Counted from the first letter of the stretch, positions 53,992 to 63,963 are shown. The stretch is DNA of 64,000 nt from a bacterium (GCA_028724545.1 JAQYCU010000039.1:78817-142816); one strand, 5' to 3'. Notes: generated by a model not told the origin, from the sequence alone. Made by a program: numbers and translations.

Positions 53992-55361
53992 ATACGCCGA
54001 TAGCAGATTTTGTTAAAAAATATATAGACAGCGATACCACAAGATTTCACATGCCCGGTCATAAAGGGCATGTGTTTTTTGGATGGGAGCCCTATGACAT
54101 TACGGAAATAGAAGGTGCCGATGTCCTGTATCATGGCAATGGTATTATCGCAGAAAGCGAAAAAAATGCCACGGAACTTTTTGGAAGTGGGCTTACGCAT
54201 TATTCGACATGTGGTTCTACCAGTTGTATCAAAGCGATGTTAGCGATTCTGGTAATGGAACAAAAGAAAGAAAAGAAACCGTCAGAACGGCCTTATATTC
54301 TGGCAGCGAGAAATGTGCATCGCAGTATGATAGATGCCTGTGCACTGCTGGATTTAGATGTAGAATTTATCAAAACACAGGACAGTCAAAGCCGTTGCAG
54401 CAGTGTGGTACAGGCTTCTGACTTGCAAAAGACACTGGAAGAAAAAGAAACGCTTCCTCTGGGTGTCTATGTAACTTCTCCGGATTATATGGGACAAATT
54501 ACAGATATTGCCGGTTTGTCGGCAGTATGCCGTATGTTTGCACTGCCCCTTCTTGTAGATAATGCGCATGGTGCCTACCTGCATTTTCTGGAAAATGCAA
54601 AACACCCGATGGACTTAGGCGCTGCAATGTGCTGTGATTCGGCCCATAAAACACTTCCGGCATTAACCGGAGCTGCCTATCTTCACATTCATACCGATTA
54701 TTGTGAACGGTTTGCACCGTATGCTGCGCAGGCACTTTCCCTGTTTTGCACAACAAGCCCGTCTTATCTGATTATGCAGTCACTTGATTTTTGCAATGCG
54801 TATATGGCATCAGATTACCGGAAAGATTTAAAAGAATTAGTTGCGCTGACAGAAACATACCGGCAGGAACTACGAAACCGTGGCATTGCCGTATGGGATT
54901 CGGAGCCATTAAAAATCGTTATTGACACGGCTAAGAATGGTTATACCGGTGATGAGATTGCAGAAGAAATGAGAAAATTTCAGATAGAATGTGAATATGC
55001 CGACGGCCAGAATGTTGTTCTTATGGTAACGGTTGAAAACAGCAAAAAAGACTGGGAACGTTTGAAACAGTGGGGAAAAAGTACGGTGCTGGCACAATGT
55101 CCGAAAAGTGCTCTGCCGTATCCAAGTGTATCCGTGCGGGAAAACAGCCGGAAATTAACAATCCGGGAAGCTGTTTTTGCACCTGCTGAAACCATACCGG
55201 TCACAGAGGCAGCCGGCAGAATTTGCGCCTCTCAGACCGTTGCGTGTCCACCGGCTATTCCTATTGCCATCAGTGGTGAGATAATCAGTAGCGAAATGAT
55301 TGAGGAATTTCAGAAATTTGGGATTCAGGAAGTCAGTGTTGTGAAGGAAGAACCCTTGTAA
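53988..55361 (+). CDS. Orn/Lys/Arg decarboxylase (fold type I)
   Basis: 457 aa, group III-like PLP decarboxylase. N-terminus FHMPGHKGHVFF, then THYSTCGSTSCIKAM, and PLP lysine K221 in CDSAHKTLPALTGAAY. It would decarboxylate lysine, ornithine or arginine to a polyamine precursor. It overlaps psd by four bases, a strong coupling. Shorter than the E. coli-type enzymes and without the N-terminal wing domain, as in Firmicutes SpeA-like proteins. The link with PE synthesis is unexplained. Confidence 0.9.
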   Translation: MNTPIADFVKKYIDSDTTRFHMPGHKGHVFFGWEPYDITEIEGADVLYHGNGIIAESEKNATELFGSGLTHYSTCGSTSCIKAMLAILVMEQKKEKKPSERPYILAARNVHRSMIDACALLDLDVEFIKTQDSQSRCSSVVQASDLQKTLEEKETLPLGVYVTSPDYMGQITDIAGLSAVCRMFALPLLVDNAHGAYLHFLENAKHPMDLGAAMCCDSAHKTLPALTGAAYLHIHTDYCERFAPYAAQALSLFCTTSPSYLIMQSLDFCNAYMASDYRKDLKELVALTETYRQELRNRGIAVWDSEPLKIVIDTAKNGYTGDEIAEEMRKFQIECEYADGQNVVLMVTVENSKKDWERLKQWGKSTVLAQCPKSALPYPSVSVRENSRKLTIREAVFAPAETIPVTEAAGRICASQTVACPPAIPIAISGEIISSEMIEEFQKFGIQEVSVVKEEPL

Positions 55362-55459
55362 TGTGGATAGGCATTTGCTATACTCAGAATAAGTGGTTAT
55401 GTAACGTGCTAATAACATAAAACAGTGTTTCTACAAAATAGTGTTATGGAGGAATGAAA

Positions 55460-56530
55460 GTGAGTATTAAGAGGGAGAAGTTTGGTGTCAATAAGGACGG
55501 TCAGACTGTTACAAAGTATACGTTAATAAATAGAAATGGAATGTCAGTAACATTGCTGGATATCGGTGCAGTTATTTATGAAATTATGGCACCGGACAGA
55601 GAAGGCGTTTTTGAAAATATCGTTTTGGGCTTTGATACGGTAGCTGATTATGAAGTGAATGAGCCGGCGTTTGGTGCCGTGCTGGGCAGATGTGCAAACC
55701 GTATTTCAGATGGTGGATTTACCCTGAATGGAAAAGAGTACCGGCTAGAGCAGAATGATGGTACGAACTGCCTTCATGGTGGAACAAACCGTTATGAACA
55801 TCTGATGTATCAGGCAGAATGTGAAGAAGGACTGGAAGAAAGCAGTGTTTCTTTTAGCAGACTGAGCGCAGACATGGAGCAGGGATTTCCGGGAAATCTT
55901 ATGGTTACCGTAACATATACCTTGAATGATGCCAACGAATTAATGATAGAATACAATGCCGTGTCTGACGCTGATACGGTAGTTAATATGACCAACCACT
56001 GCTATTTTAATATAGGAAAAGGTGGTCACCGTTGTAAAAATGTATTAGAGCAGGAATTGCAGGTATTTGCTGATACTTATAACCCAACAAATAAACTGCA
56101 TCTGCCGACAGGCGAAATACGTCCGGTAGAAGGAACAGCGATGGACTTTAGGACAATGCACCGTATCGGTGAACGGGTTGGAGAACCACAGCCGGATGAC
56201 AGCGTAGTGGCAGGATATGACCATAATTTCATCCTGCACCATGAGGAAAATGAAATTACAAAAGCAGTTGTCTATTGTGACCGTGATTCCGGAAGAGTAA
56301 TAGAAGTATTTACAGACTGCCCGGGTGTTCAGATTTATTCGGCAGCACCGTTAGACGAGCCAAATGGAAGAGAGGGTATGCATTATGGAAGTTCTAATGC
56401 TATTTGTTTTGAAACCCAGCAGTTTCCAAATGCAATCAATATGCCACAGTTTCCAAGTCCGGTTTTAAAAGCCGGGGAAACATATCAGACGGTTACGGTA
56501 TTTCGTTTTGATATTTTAGAGGAAGCATAA
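55460..56530 (+). CDS. galM: Aldose 1-epimerase (mutarotase)
   Basis: 356 aa. GalM fold with LGRCANRISDGGFTLNGKEYRLEQNDG, NCLHGG, NMTNHCYFNIG (catalytic His region), DFRTMH and FCFETQQFPNAIN. It interconverts alpha and beta anomers of sugars. The GTG at 55460 is preferred: GGAGG at 55448-55452 is seven bases away, against only one base for the ATG at 55454 (two codons longer). No sugar operon is adjacent. Confidence 0.93.
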   Translation: MSIKREKFGVNKDGQTVTKYTLINRNGMSVTLLDIGAVIYEIMAPDREGVFENIVLGFDTVADYEVNEPAFGAVLGRCANRISDGGFTLNGKEYRLEQNDGTNCLHGGTNRYEHLMYQAECEEGLEESSVSFSRLSADMEQGFPGNLMVTVTYTLNDANELMIEYNAVSDADTVVNMTNHCYFNIGKGGHRCKNVLEQELQVFADTYNPTNKLHLPTGEIRPVEGTAMDFRTMHRIGERVGEPQPDDSVVAGYDHNFILHHEENEITKAVVYCDRDSGRVIEVFTDCPGVQIYSAAPLDEPNGREGMHYGSSNAICFETQQFPNAINMPQFPSPVLKAGETYQTVTVFRFDILEEA

Positions 56531-56620
56531 CAGAGTAAAAAGCAATCGCTTTGCCGGCAGGCACCAAAAAAGGATATTTGTGCCGTACTGGCAGCAGGTT
56601 GTCAGGAAATGAGGAGTAGT

Positions 56621-57679
56621 ATGGAAAATCAGTTTAAAGCACCAAGAGAGAAAAAAGTTCTTGTAGTAGACGATAATATGGCGAACAGTTTTGCACTGGC
56701 AGCTATGACCGAACGTTTAGGTTTTCAGGTAAAGCAGGCAGGTTCGGGAAGAGAAGCAATTAATGATGTGTGTCAGGAAGAATATGACATTATATTGATG
56801 GACCATCTGATGCCGGAGATGAATGGAATTGAGGCAATCAAACAGATTCTTTTTGTTTCCAAAGGGAAAAAGCGTCCGGTTATTATCGGAGTATCCGCAA
56901 CGGTAGACCAGGCAGTGAAGGATGAATTTTTGCAGGCTGGAGCAGATGATGTGCTGGAAAAACCGGTCCGTATGCAGAAACTGGAAGAGTTAGTACAATC
57001 TCTGGGAGTAAATTCCGAAGAAACCGATAGTGAAGAAATTGATGAAGATGAAGAAATTGTAGAGATTGCCGTGGATGAGATTTTAGACAGTGTCAGTGGC
57101 TTAAATTACCCAAAGGGCATTGAGTTTATGGCAGGCAGTGTCGAAAATTATATGAAAGTATTAATGGTGTCCGTGAAAAATATTTCCGAAAATTACCACG
57201 CGATTGAACTGGCTTATGAGAATAAACGTATGGATAATGTCGCATTATATTTTCATAGTTTAAAAGGAATTTTCCTGAATATCGGAGCAGAATCGCTGGC
57301 AGAATTATCACGCCAGCTGGAGATGGCTGCCAAAGCAGAAGAGTTTGAAAATGTTATGGACAGGATTCCGGATTTTGTAAAACAGGTACAGGAATTTGAT
57401 GAGAAATTATCGGATGCCTGTGACGATTATCAGCAGAAAATATATGCAGTACATGCTACGGAACAGATTTCTACGGATGATTTTGCCGGAAAATTAGCAG
57501 AATTAAGAGCCCATATTGAAGATTTTGAATATATTGAAATAACAGATTTGTTAGAGCAGATGCTGCCATGTGTCAGTGGAAAACAGGAAGAGTATTTAAA
57601 GAAGATTAATGAAGCAATTCAGAACTTTGAATACGATATGGCAATGGAACTTCTGGATGATTTACAGCAGGAATTATAA
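56621..57679 (+). CDS. Receiver-HPt phosphorelay protein
   Basis: 352 aa. Receiver domain 10-125 with KKVLVVDDNMA, phosphoacceptor D61 in ILMDHLMPEMNG and the conserved KPVRM; a very acidic linker (about 130-155); an HPt domain with H212 in ALYFHSLKGIFLNIGA; then a helical C-terminal part. No kinase or DNA-binding domain, so a phosphorelay intermediate from an unlinked hybrid kinase, or an anti-sigma-type switch. GAGGAG four bases before ATG 56621; an ATG at 56609 also possible. Followed by a small membrane protein. Confidence 0.88.
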   Translation: MENQFKAPREKKVLVVDDNMANSFALAAMTERLGFQVKQAGSGREAINDVCQEEYDIILMDHLMPEMNGIEAIKQILFVSKGKKRPVIIGVSATVDQAVKDEFLQAGADDVLEKPVRMQKLEELVQSLGVNSEETDSEEIDEDEEIVEIAVDEILDSVSGLNYPKGIEFMAGSVENYMKVLMVSVKNISENYHAIELAYENKRMDNVALYFHSLKGIFLNIGAESLAELSRQLEMAAKAEEFENVMDRIPDFVKQVQEFDEKLSDACDDYQQKIYAVHATEQISTDDFAGKLAELRAHIEDFEYIEITDLLEQMLPCVSGKQEEYLKKINEAIQNFEYDMAMELLDDLQQEL

Positions 57680-57695
57680 GAATGGAGTAATTACT

Positions 57696-58145
57696 ATGAA
57701 TGTTTTTCAAAAATGTTTGCGAAGACAGGTGGGAAACGGGAAATATATGAAATATGCAGAAATCTGTAAAAGTAATTTAACAAAAGATAATTCTTCACAG
57801 CTTGAGAAAAACAGCAAAACTATTTTTGATGATATGTATGAACAGTTAAAAGAGGAAAATGAGTCAAGTCTTGCAAAACGAAAGAAAGATTTGTCAGATA
57901 CATTGACAGTGGCATTCCAGATTACAAAAAATTTCACGCATATTATACTGGCATATATTTTAGGAAATATCGTGCTGCTTGCGTTGGATTTGCAATACTA
58001 TGTTACCTGTGTCAGCATTCTGCTGATGGGAGCCTGTTTTATCTACAAACTGGTTGAATTTTTAAGCAATAAATATTGTATTGTCGATGCTTATATTCTG
58101 ATGATATACAAATCCGTATTAGAAAAATTAGCAGGAAAAATATAG
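57696..58145 (+). CDS. Unknown protein with two membrane segments
   Basis: 149 aa. A basic, helical N-terminal part of about 85 residues with a charged coiled-coil segment (LEKNSKTIFDDMYEQLKEEN), then two hydrophobic segments (about 87-107 and 112-128) and a short end. GGAG is eight bases before ATG 57696. It lies 16 bases after the receiver-HPt gene and may be its partner. Family not recognised. Confidence 0.62.
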   Translation: MNVFQKCLRRQVGNGKYMKYAEICKSNLTKDNSSQLEKNSKTIFDDMYEQLKEENESSLAKRKKDLSDTLTVAFQITKNFTHIILAYILGNIVLLALDLQYYVTCVSILLMGACFIYKLVEFLSNKYCIVDAYILMIYKSVLEKLAGKI

Positions 58146-58171
58146 AGTGAAAAGACAGTAGTTGTAAGAAT

Positions 58172-58217
58172 ATTAAAAGATGCAGCATCCGGATTAAATC
58201 AAATCCAGATGCTGCAT
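58172..58217 (-). terminator. Terminator overlapping the end of the HAD gene
   Basis: ATGCAGCATC / GATGCTGCAT (58180-58189, 58208-58217), extended by GGATT/AATCC, forms a long stem. Read on the minus strand it is followed by CTTTTAATATT. Its first arm is coding sequence of the HAD gene (residues AMQHLDL). Confidence 0.72.
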
Positions 58218-58994
58218 TGCTTTGTAGACGCCGTCGTTGATTACGGTGTCTGTCACATAATCCACTACCGGAAAAAGTTCCTTTGCGCTGTTGCCCATAG
58301 CGATACTGTAGGAAGCATATTCCAGCATAGGCAAATCATTTGTGCTGTCGCCAATGGCGATGGTGTCCTGATGTGGAATATGAAAATATTCTTCCAAAAA
58401 ATGAATGCCACTTGCCTTTGAACAACCCTGAGGTGTCACTTCATAAAAGCCGTGTTTCCGGTCAATAAAAGTAAGCGTGTCTTTATATTTCTGATAGAAC
58501 CCTTCAAAGTCGCTGTCTGGTTTCAGGCAGATGCAGAATTTATCAAAAATAAGATTTTTTGCATCTTCAGGAGATACTTCGTGGTAAGCATCAGGAATCA
58601 GCAGTTTGTGTTCCTGCTTGAAATTACCAATACGTGTCTGATAAGGTGAGCTGCTGTAGTAAACATTTTCAATGCCCTCTAACAGCCATTCCAGATGATG
58701 CTCATTCATATCACGGATTAACTGACTGCCAAATTCAGCCGGAAATGTTTTGCTAAACAGGGTATCTACGTGATAAGAAATATAGGTTCCACAGCCACAA
58801 ACATAGCCGTCAAATGGGAGATTACGGATTGCTTCTTCGATTTCTGCGTAAGCACGTCCGGTATTGATAAAACAAAGATGACCGTTTTGCTTTAACAATT
58901 GTAAAGTTTTGGGAAGACTCTCCGGGATGATGCGTTTTGGTTCGTTTTCTGTTATAATAGTTCCGTCAATATCAAAAAAAATTAATTTTTTCAT
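58194..58994 (-). CDS. Cof-type HAD-IIB phosphatase
   Basis: 266 aa. Motif I FFDIDGTIITE, motif II NTGRAYAE, motif III lysine in EVTPQGCSKASGIHFL, motif IV GDSTNDLPMLEYA; the cap is of the Cof type. These enzymes dephosphorylate sugar phosphates, FMN or similar. ATG at 58994. The stop codon lies inside the terminator. Only minus-strand gene between the PBP region and the window end. Confidence 0.88.
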   Translation of the reverse strand: MKKLIFFDIDGTIITENEPKRIIPESLPKTLQLLKQNGHLCFINTGRAYAEIEEAIRNLPFDGYVCGCGTYISYHVDTLFSKTFPAEFGSQLIRDMNEHHLEWLLEGIENVYYSSSPYQTRIGNFKQEHKLLIPDAYHEVSPEDAKNLIFDKFCICLKPDSDFEGFYQKYKDTLTFIDRKHGFYEVTPQGCSKASGIHFLEEYFHIPHQDTIAIGDSTNDLPMLEYASYSIAMGNSAKELFPVVDYVTDTVINDGVYKAMQHLDLI

Positions 58995-59208
58995 AAAAGT
59001 ACCCCCGATTGCTCTTTTGGTGTTATATTGTTTTTGTGCTTATTCTAAAAGTATGATAACGAAAACATAGTATAAGATATTTTGAAAAAAGTTGCAAGGG
59101 GACGACAATTATTTTATGTAAGAGTGCACAAAACGTTTTACTGGCAGATATAATACGGATATTTATGCTGCTTTATTGTGAGAGATTGCTTGGAAATGGA
59201 GAATATTT

Positions 59209-61104
59209 ATGAAAGATTTTTTACCAATCAGCCGGTCAGATATGAAAAAAAGGGGCTGGGATGAAGTCGATTTTGTATATATATGTGGAGATGCTTATGT
59301 AGACCACCCTTCTTTTGGGGCAGCGATTATTACAAGGGTTCTTGAGGCACACGGTTACCGGATTGGCTTTATCGCGCAGCCGGATTGGAAAGATGAAACG
59401 AGTATCCAGATTTTTGGGAAGCCCCGTCTTGGTTTTCTGGTTTCGGCAGGCAATATGGATTCGATGGTAAATCACTATACTGTATCGAAAAAAAGACGAA
59501 ATCAGGATGCCTATACACCAGGTGGCGTGATTGGCAAAAGACCGGATTATGCTACAGTTGTATATTGTAATTTAATCCGTAAAGTCTATAAAAAAGTACC
59601 AATTATTATTGGTGGAATAGAAGCCAGCCTGCGCCGTCTGGCACATTATGATTACTGGTCTAATTCGTTGAAACATTCTATTCTTGTAGATTCACAGGCT
59701 AATCTTCTGATTTATGGTATGGGAGAATTGAGCGTTGTGGAAATTGCTGATGCTCTGGCAAGTGGAATTGATATTTCTGATATTACCTTTGTACGGGGAA
59801 CCGTATATCGTGCAAAGACGCTGGATGCGGCATACGATTATATAGAATTGCCGACTTATGAGCAGCTTCAAAAAGAGAAAAGAAAATATGCAGAAAGTTT
59901 TTATACGCAGTATTGTAATACAGATTCCGTTACGGCAAAAACGTTAGCCGAATCCTATGGAACAAATGGGTATGTCATTCAGAATCCACCGGCAAGACCA
60001 TTGACGCAACTGGAAATGGATGATATTTACGAATTGCCATATATGAGGGCGTATCACCCTTCTTATGAAAAAGAAGGTGGCGTGCCTGCGTTAAAAGAAA
60101 TCAAGTTTAGTCTGACCAGCAACAGAGGATGTTTCGGAGGATGCAGTTTCTGCGCACTGACCTTTCATCAGGGAAGAGTGGTTCAGACACGAAGCCACGA
60201 GTCTTTGGTAAAAGAAGCCACCGAAATGACAAAGGAAGAAGATTTTAAGGGGTACATCCATGATGTGGGTGGACCGACTGCAAATTTCAGACATCCGGCG
60301 TGTGAAAAGCAAATAGAGCACGGTGTCTGCACTAACAGACAATGCCTGTTTCCAAAGCCGTGTGCGAATCTGAAGGCAGACCACAAAGATTATTTGCAGC
60401 TTCTTCAGAAAATCCGTGAAATTGATGGTGTGAAAAAAGTTTTTGTGCGTTCCGGTATTCGTTTTGATTATGTAATGATGGATTCGGACGACACATTTTT
60501 AAGAGAACTTTGCCGGCATTATATCAGTGGACAACTGCGCGTGGCACCGGAACATATATCGGATGCCGTACTGGACAAAATGGGAAAACCACGCAATCAG
60601 GTATATGAAAAATTTCTCAAACGTTATCAGCGCATTAATGAAAAATACGGAAAAGAACAGTTTGTAGTGCCATATCTGATGTCATCGCATCCGGGTTCGA
60701 CTTTGAAAGAAGCAGTAGAGCTGGCTGAATATTTACGGGATTTAGGATATATGCCGGAGCAGGTACAGGATTTTTATCCGACGCCGTCAACGATTTCTAC
60801 CTGTATGTACTATACCGGAGTAGACCCGAGAACAATGGAAAAAGTGTATGTTCCTGTCAATCCACATGAAAAGGCAATGCAGCGTGCATTAATCCAGTAT
60901 AAAAATCCGAAGAATTATGATTTGGTAAAAGAAGCACTGATAAAAGCAGGAAGACAGGATTTGATTGGTTTTTCACCGTCCTGCCTGATTGCACCGAGAA
61001 AGGAACGCTGGCGTGAAGAAGCGTGGGATAAGCATCATAATAAAAAGGGTGGCAGAAGAAACAACAGTCAGAACAAAAGGAATGGGAAGCATAGGAAAGC
61101 ATAG
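59209..61104 (+). CDS. YgiQ family radical SAM protein
   Basis: 631 aa. N-terminal domain [39 protein letters not shown], radical SAM cluster motif C308-F-G-G-C312-S-F-C315, and C-terminal [18 protein letters not shown] with a [13 protein letters not shown] block and a basic tail. Substrate unknown. GGAG before ATG 59209. The upstream 214 bases hold no clear gene. The last 20 residues are low-complexity Asn/Lys. Confidence 0.9.
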   Translation: MKDFLPISRSDMKKRGWDEVDFVYICGDAYVDHPSFGAAIITRVLEAHGYRIGFIAQPDWKDETSIQIFGKPRLGFLVSAGNMDSMVNHYTVSKKRRNQDAYTPGGVIGKRPDYATVVYCNLIRKVYKKVPIIIGGIEASLRRLAHYDYWSNSLKHSILVDSQANLLIYGMGELSVVEIADALASGIDISDITFVRGTVYRAKTLDAAYDYIELPTYEQLQKEKRKYAESFYTQYCNTDSVTAKTLAESYGTNGYVIQNPPARPLTQLEMDDIYELPYMRAYHPSYEKEGGVPALKEIKFSLTSNRGCFGGCSFCALTFHQGRVVQTRSHESLVKEATEMTKEEDFKGYIHDVGGPTANFRHPACEKQIEHGVCTNRQCLFPKPCANLKADHKDYLQLLQKIREIDGVKKVFVRSGIRFDYVMMDSDDTFLRELCRHYISGQLRVAPEHISDAVLDKMGKPRNQVYEKFLKRYQRINEKYGKEQFVVPYLMSSHPGSTLKEAVELAEYLRDLGYMPEQVQDFYPTPSTISTCMYYTGVDPRTMEKVYVPVNPHEKAMQRALIQYKNPKNYDLVKEALIKAGRQDLIGFSPSCLIAPRKERWREEAWDKHHNKKGGRRNNSQNKRNGKHRKA

Positions 61105-61249
61105 GAAAAAAGGCTTTTAGGGGTGTCTGTCCCCGGTCAGCGCAGACAGTAAAAATTTCTTGTATGAAAAGTTGTAGTTTGTTATGATTAAATGGAATGA
61201 AATTGCAATATGAAGATAAAATATATTGTAGTGGAAAGGAAAATTTTGA

Positions 61250-62693
61250 ATGGATATAAAGCAGTTGATTGGTGAAGCAACTGAATATGATAAGAAAAAG
61301 GAACTTGAAACAAGACGTCCTAAAAGTTGGTGTAAAAGTATTAGTGCATTTGCAAATGGAATTGGAGGAAGCCTTGTTTTTTGGCGTCACAAACGATAAC
61401 GAATTTGTTGGAGTCCCTAATGCAGAAAAAGATGCAGAAGTGATTAGCGAACAGATTAAGGTGCATTTAAATCCGATTCCTGATTTTGTGTTAAGTTTTA
61501 AGGAAATTGATGACAAGAAATTTATTGTTGTTGATGTGAAATCTGGTAGCCAAACTCCTTATTATTATGAGGGTGATGGACAGTTGATTGCATTTGTTCG
61601 TGTAGGAAATGAAAGTGTTCCGGCAGATGCGATTAAATTGCGTGAACTTGTATTAAAGGGGAGTGGAGAAACTTATGATGCATTAAAATCAAAATATGAA
61701 TTTTCTAACATGGCTTTTACAAAATTGAAATCTGTCTATAAACAGCGGACAGGAAATTCTTTTGAAGATTCTGATTATGAATCATTTGGTATAGTGAATG
61801 AAGATGGGGATTTGACCAATGCCGGCGCACTTTTGGCGGATGAATCTCCTGTAAAACATTCCAGACTGTTTTGCACTAGATGGAATGGTTTGGACAAAGC
61901 ATCCGGAATTGTTGATGCCTTAGATGATAAGGAGTATTCCGGTGGATTAATTACATTATTGCAGGCGGGAATAGAATTTGTTACCAATAATTCTAAAAAG
62001 GCATGGAAAAAGGTGTCTGATGGAAGAATTGAAATGCCAGATTATCCAGAACGTGCAGTTTTAGAGGGATTAGTAAATGCTCTGATTCATAGAAGTTATT
62101 TGCAGTCAGGTAGCGAAGTTCATATTGATATGTTTGACAACCGCATTGAAATATATTCACCGGGAGGCATGATAGGTGGAATGTCCTTGAAAGACAAAAA
62201 CATTATGAAAATACCATCAAAGAGAAGGAATCCTGTTTTGGCGGATATATTTAATCGTTTGAAATACATGGAACGTCGAGGAAGTGGTTTTAAAAAGATA
62301 ATTATGGATTATCAGGAACAACAGAATTATTCTGAGAAATTGAAACCTTTATTTGAAGCGGATAATGAAGACTTTTTGCTTACATTATTTAATTTGAATT
62401 ATCATATAAATAAGGATGTCACTCAAGATGTCACTCAAGATGTCACTCAAGATGTCACTCAAGATGTCACTCAAGATGTCACTCAAGATGTCACTCGAGA
62501 TGTCACTCAAGAAAACCTTGATGATAAAATAAAGATGATGATAAAGGAAAATAGAAAGATTTCTACAGAAGAAATTGCAAATGTTCTAGGTGTGAGTACA
62601 AGAACCATTAAGCGTCATATAAAGGATATGGAAGATATTATTTTTGTCGGAAGTGGATACAGCGGCTATTGGGATATAAGAAATGAAGACTAA
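61250..62693 (+). CDS. AlbA_2 / ATP-binding regulator with HTH, frameshifted near the N-terminus
   Basis: About 480 aa if repaired. An ATG at 61250 with AAAGGA nine bases upstream reads [20 protein letters not shown] and continues to FANGIGGSL, the AlbA_2 fold; at a run of six T (61377-61382) the frame breaks and the reading frame holding [21 protein letters not shown] through to the end at 62693 is shifted by one. Removing one T rejoins them. The rest has the family's ALIHRSY, GGMIGG and [13 protein letters not shown]ase-like blocks, a DVTQ repeat linker and a C-terminal helix-turn-helix ([20 protein letters not shown]). May be a slippage-controlled gene, a sequencing error or a decaying gene. 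A+T-richer than neighbours. Confidence 0.75.
62415..62510 (+). repeat. 12-bp minisatellite encoding DVTQ
   Basis: Eight tandem copies of GATGTCACTCAA, the seventh with G in place of A (DVTR). The unit is a multiple of three, so copy changes stay in frame. It lies in the linker between the ATP-binding-like and HTH parts of the regulator. Confidence 0.95.
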
Positions 62694-62755
62694 TAAAAAT
62701 GCTTTGTTAAAACGATGGAGAATTTTGAAAAACTTGTAAAAAATGCGAAAAAGAG

Positions 62756-62783
62756 TTAATTTTATATAAGGAGTCGCCGAAAT
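62756..62783 (+). promoter_or_regulatory. Sigma-28 (flagellar) type promoter candidate
   Basis: GCCGAAAT at 62776-62783, close to the sigma-D/sigma-28 -10 GCCGATAA/T, preceded by TTAA at 62756-62759 with a 16-base spacer (consensus TAAA and about 15). It is 95 bases upstream of the FliD-like gene. Confidence 0.5.
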
Positions 62784-62877
62784 ACTATATAAGACAAAGC
62801 GACTTTAGTACAAGGAAGTAACAAAGTTCATATATAATAACATAGAAATGGCAATTGTAAAAAAAGGAGTGGTTACT

Positions 62878-63636
62878 ATGTCATTAATTCAATCATACAG
62901 TTATTTATTTGATTCGCTGCCGGGTGCAGGTTCTAAGAGCAGCACATCGATTTTTGCAAACAATACAAGCCTGCTGGGTGATTATTCTATGATTCAGTCA
63001 GGTGCATACAAAAAGTTACTGACTGCGTATTACAAGCAGCAGGATTCGGAAGATTCTGAAACATCGAAAACAGACACAGACAAGAAGACAGCAGCTTCAA
63101 CAACAGAAAAAGCAAAACTGCTCGAAACAAAGACAACAGCTGATTCTTTGAAAACGGCAGCTGATGCATTAAACAGTTCTTCCCTGTACCGTGCAACAGG
63201 AAAGGACGAGGATGGAAAAACTGTTTATAATACAGACAAGATTAAGGATGCCGTAAAAGGTTATGTATCAGCATATAATAGTTATATCGATGCTTCTTCA
63301 GGAGTAGATTCCACAACTGTTTTGAGCAAGGCACTCAGCGTTGTAAAAGCAACAGCATCAAACAAGGGCCTGCTCAGTGATGTAGGTATTACGATTGGAA
63401 AAGATAATAAATTAGTTCTGGATGAAGAGAAACTTTCTAAGGCATCAGTATCAACACTGTCCAGTTTGTTTAAAGGCAGCAGTTCCTATGGAGGCACAGT
63501 GGCAACCAAAGCATCTGAAACTGCCAGACTTGCCAATAGTGCAGCTTATACAGGAAGCAATGCCTCTTCCTATACATATTCCGGCAACTATTCCGTTATG
63601 GGAAGTACAAACAATATGTTAGATGAAATTCTATAA
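62878..63636 (+). CDS. FliD C-terminal-like protein
   Basis: 252 aa, no signal peptide. Low-complexity Ser/Thr/Lys/Ala stretches in the middle (about 55-95), and a C-terminal part that resembles the FliD C domain: KALSVVKATASNKGLLSDVGITIGKDNKLVLDEEKLSKAS, then LSSLFKG. Flagellar caps have this D...G(I/V)...L.LDE.KL pattern, but here the protein is much shorter than FliD. Probably flagellum-linked or a FliD-derived surface protein, an idea supported by the sigma-28-like box. ATG at 62878 has GGAG eight bases upstream; ATG at 62848 lacks a site. Confidence 0.68.
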   Translation: MSLIQSYSYLFDSLPGAGSKSSTSIFANNTSLLGDYSMIQSGAYKKLLTAYYKQQDSEDSETSKTDTDKKTAASTTEKAKLLETKTTADSLKTAADALNSSSLYRATGKDEDGKTVYNTDKIKDAVKGYVSAYNSYIDASSGVDSTTVLSKALSVVKATASNKGLLSDVGITIGKDNKLVLDEEKLSKASVSTLSSLFKGSSSYGGTVATKASETARLANSAAYTGSNASSYTYSGNYSVMGSTNNMLDEIL

Positions 63637-63695
63637 AAACAGATATTGCATTTTGCAGTGCAGTATTTAAGAAAATAATTGTTTCAGGAAATTAG

Positions 63696-63749
63696 AAAAG
63701 AATCGTCGTAAAAAGCAATGAAGAGCTGCGTTTAGGGCGATTCTTTTGT
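63696..63749 (+). terminator. Possible terminator after the FliD-like gene
   Basis: AAAAGAATCG (63696-63705) pairs with CGATTCTTTT (63738-63747) around a 32-base loop, with T residues following. The loop is long, so confidence is moderate. Confidence 0.5.
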
Positions 63750-63937
63750 TATAATCAAATCAAAGAATTTATGGGGAGTAGAGTGACTGGTAACATCAGA
63801 AGAATTAAGAGAATAAAAAGTTATTCTTAAAATTCACTTTATGGAATAACAATTTATAAATTCACAGTAAATTTATACTATTAACATATTTAAAATACTT
63901 GAAAGGGGAATATGGGTAGGTGTATAATTTAATAAAA

Positions 63938-63963
63938 TAAAAAAAGGCCGAGAGCCCTTTTTT
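63938..63963. terminator. Bidirectional terminator near the window end
   Basis: AAAAAAGG / CCTTTTTT stem around an 8-base loop (CCGAGAGC), A-rich on one side and T-rich on the other; may serve a gene beyond the edge on either strand. Confidence 0.6.

Noticed and set aside
63773..63818. Possible gene remnant (reads LVTSEELRE then stop)
   Set aside because: It is only a few codons, has no start in that frame and no neighbouring homologous sequence, so it may be chance.
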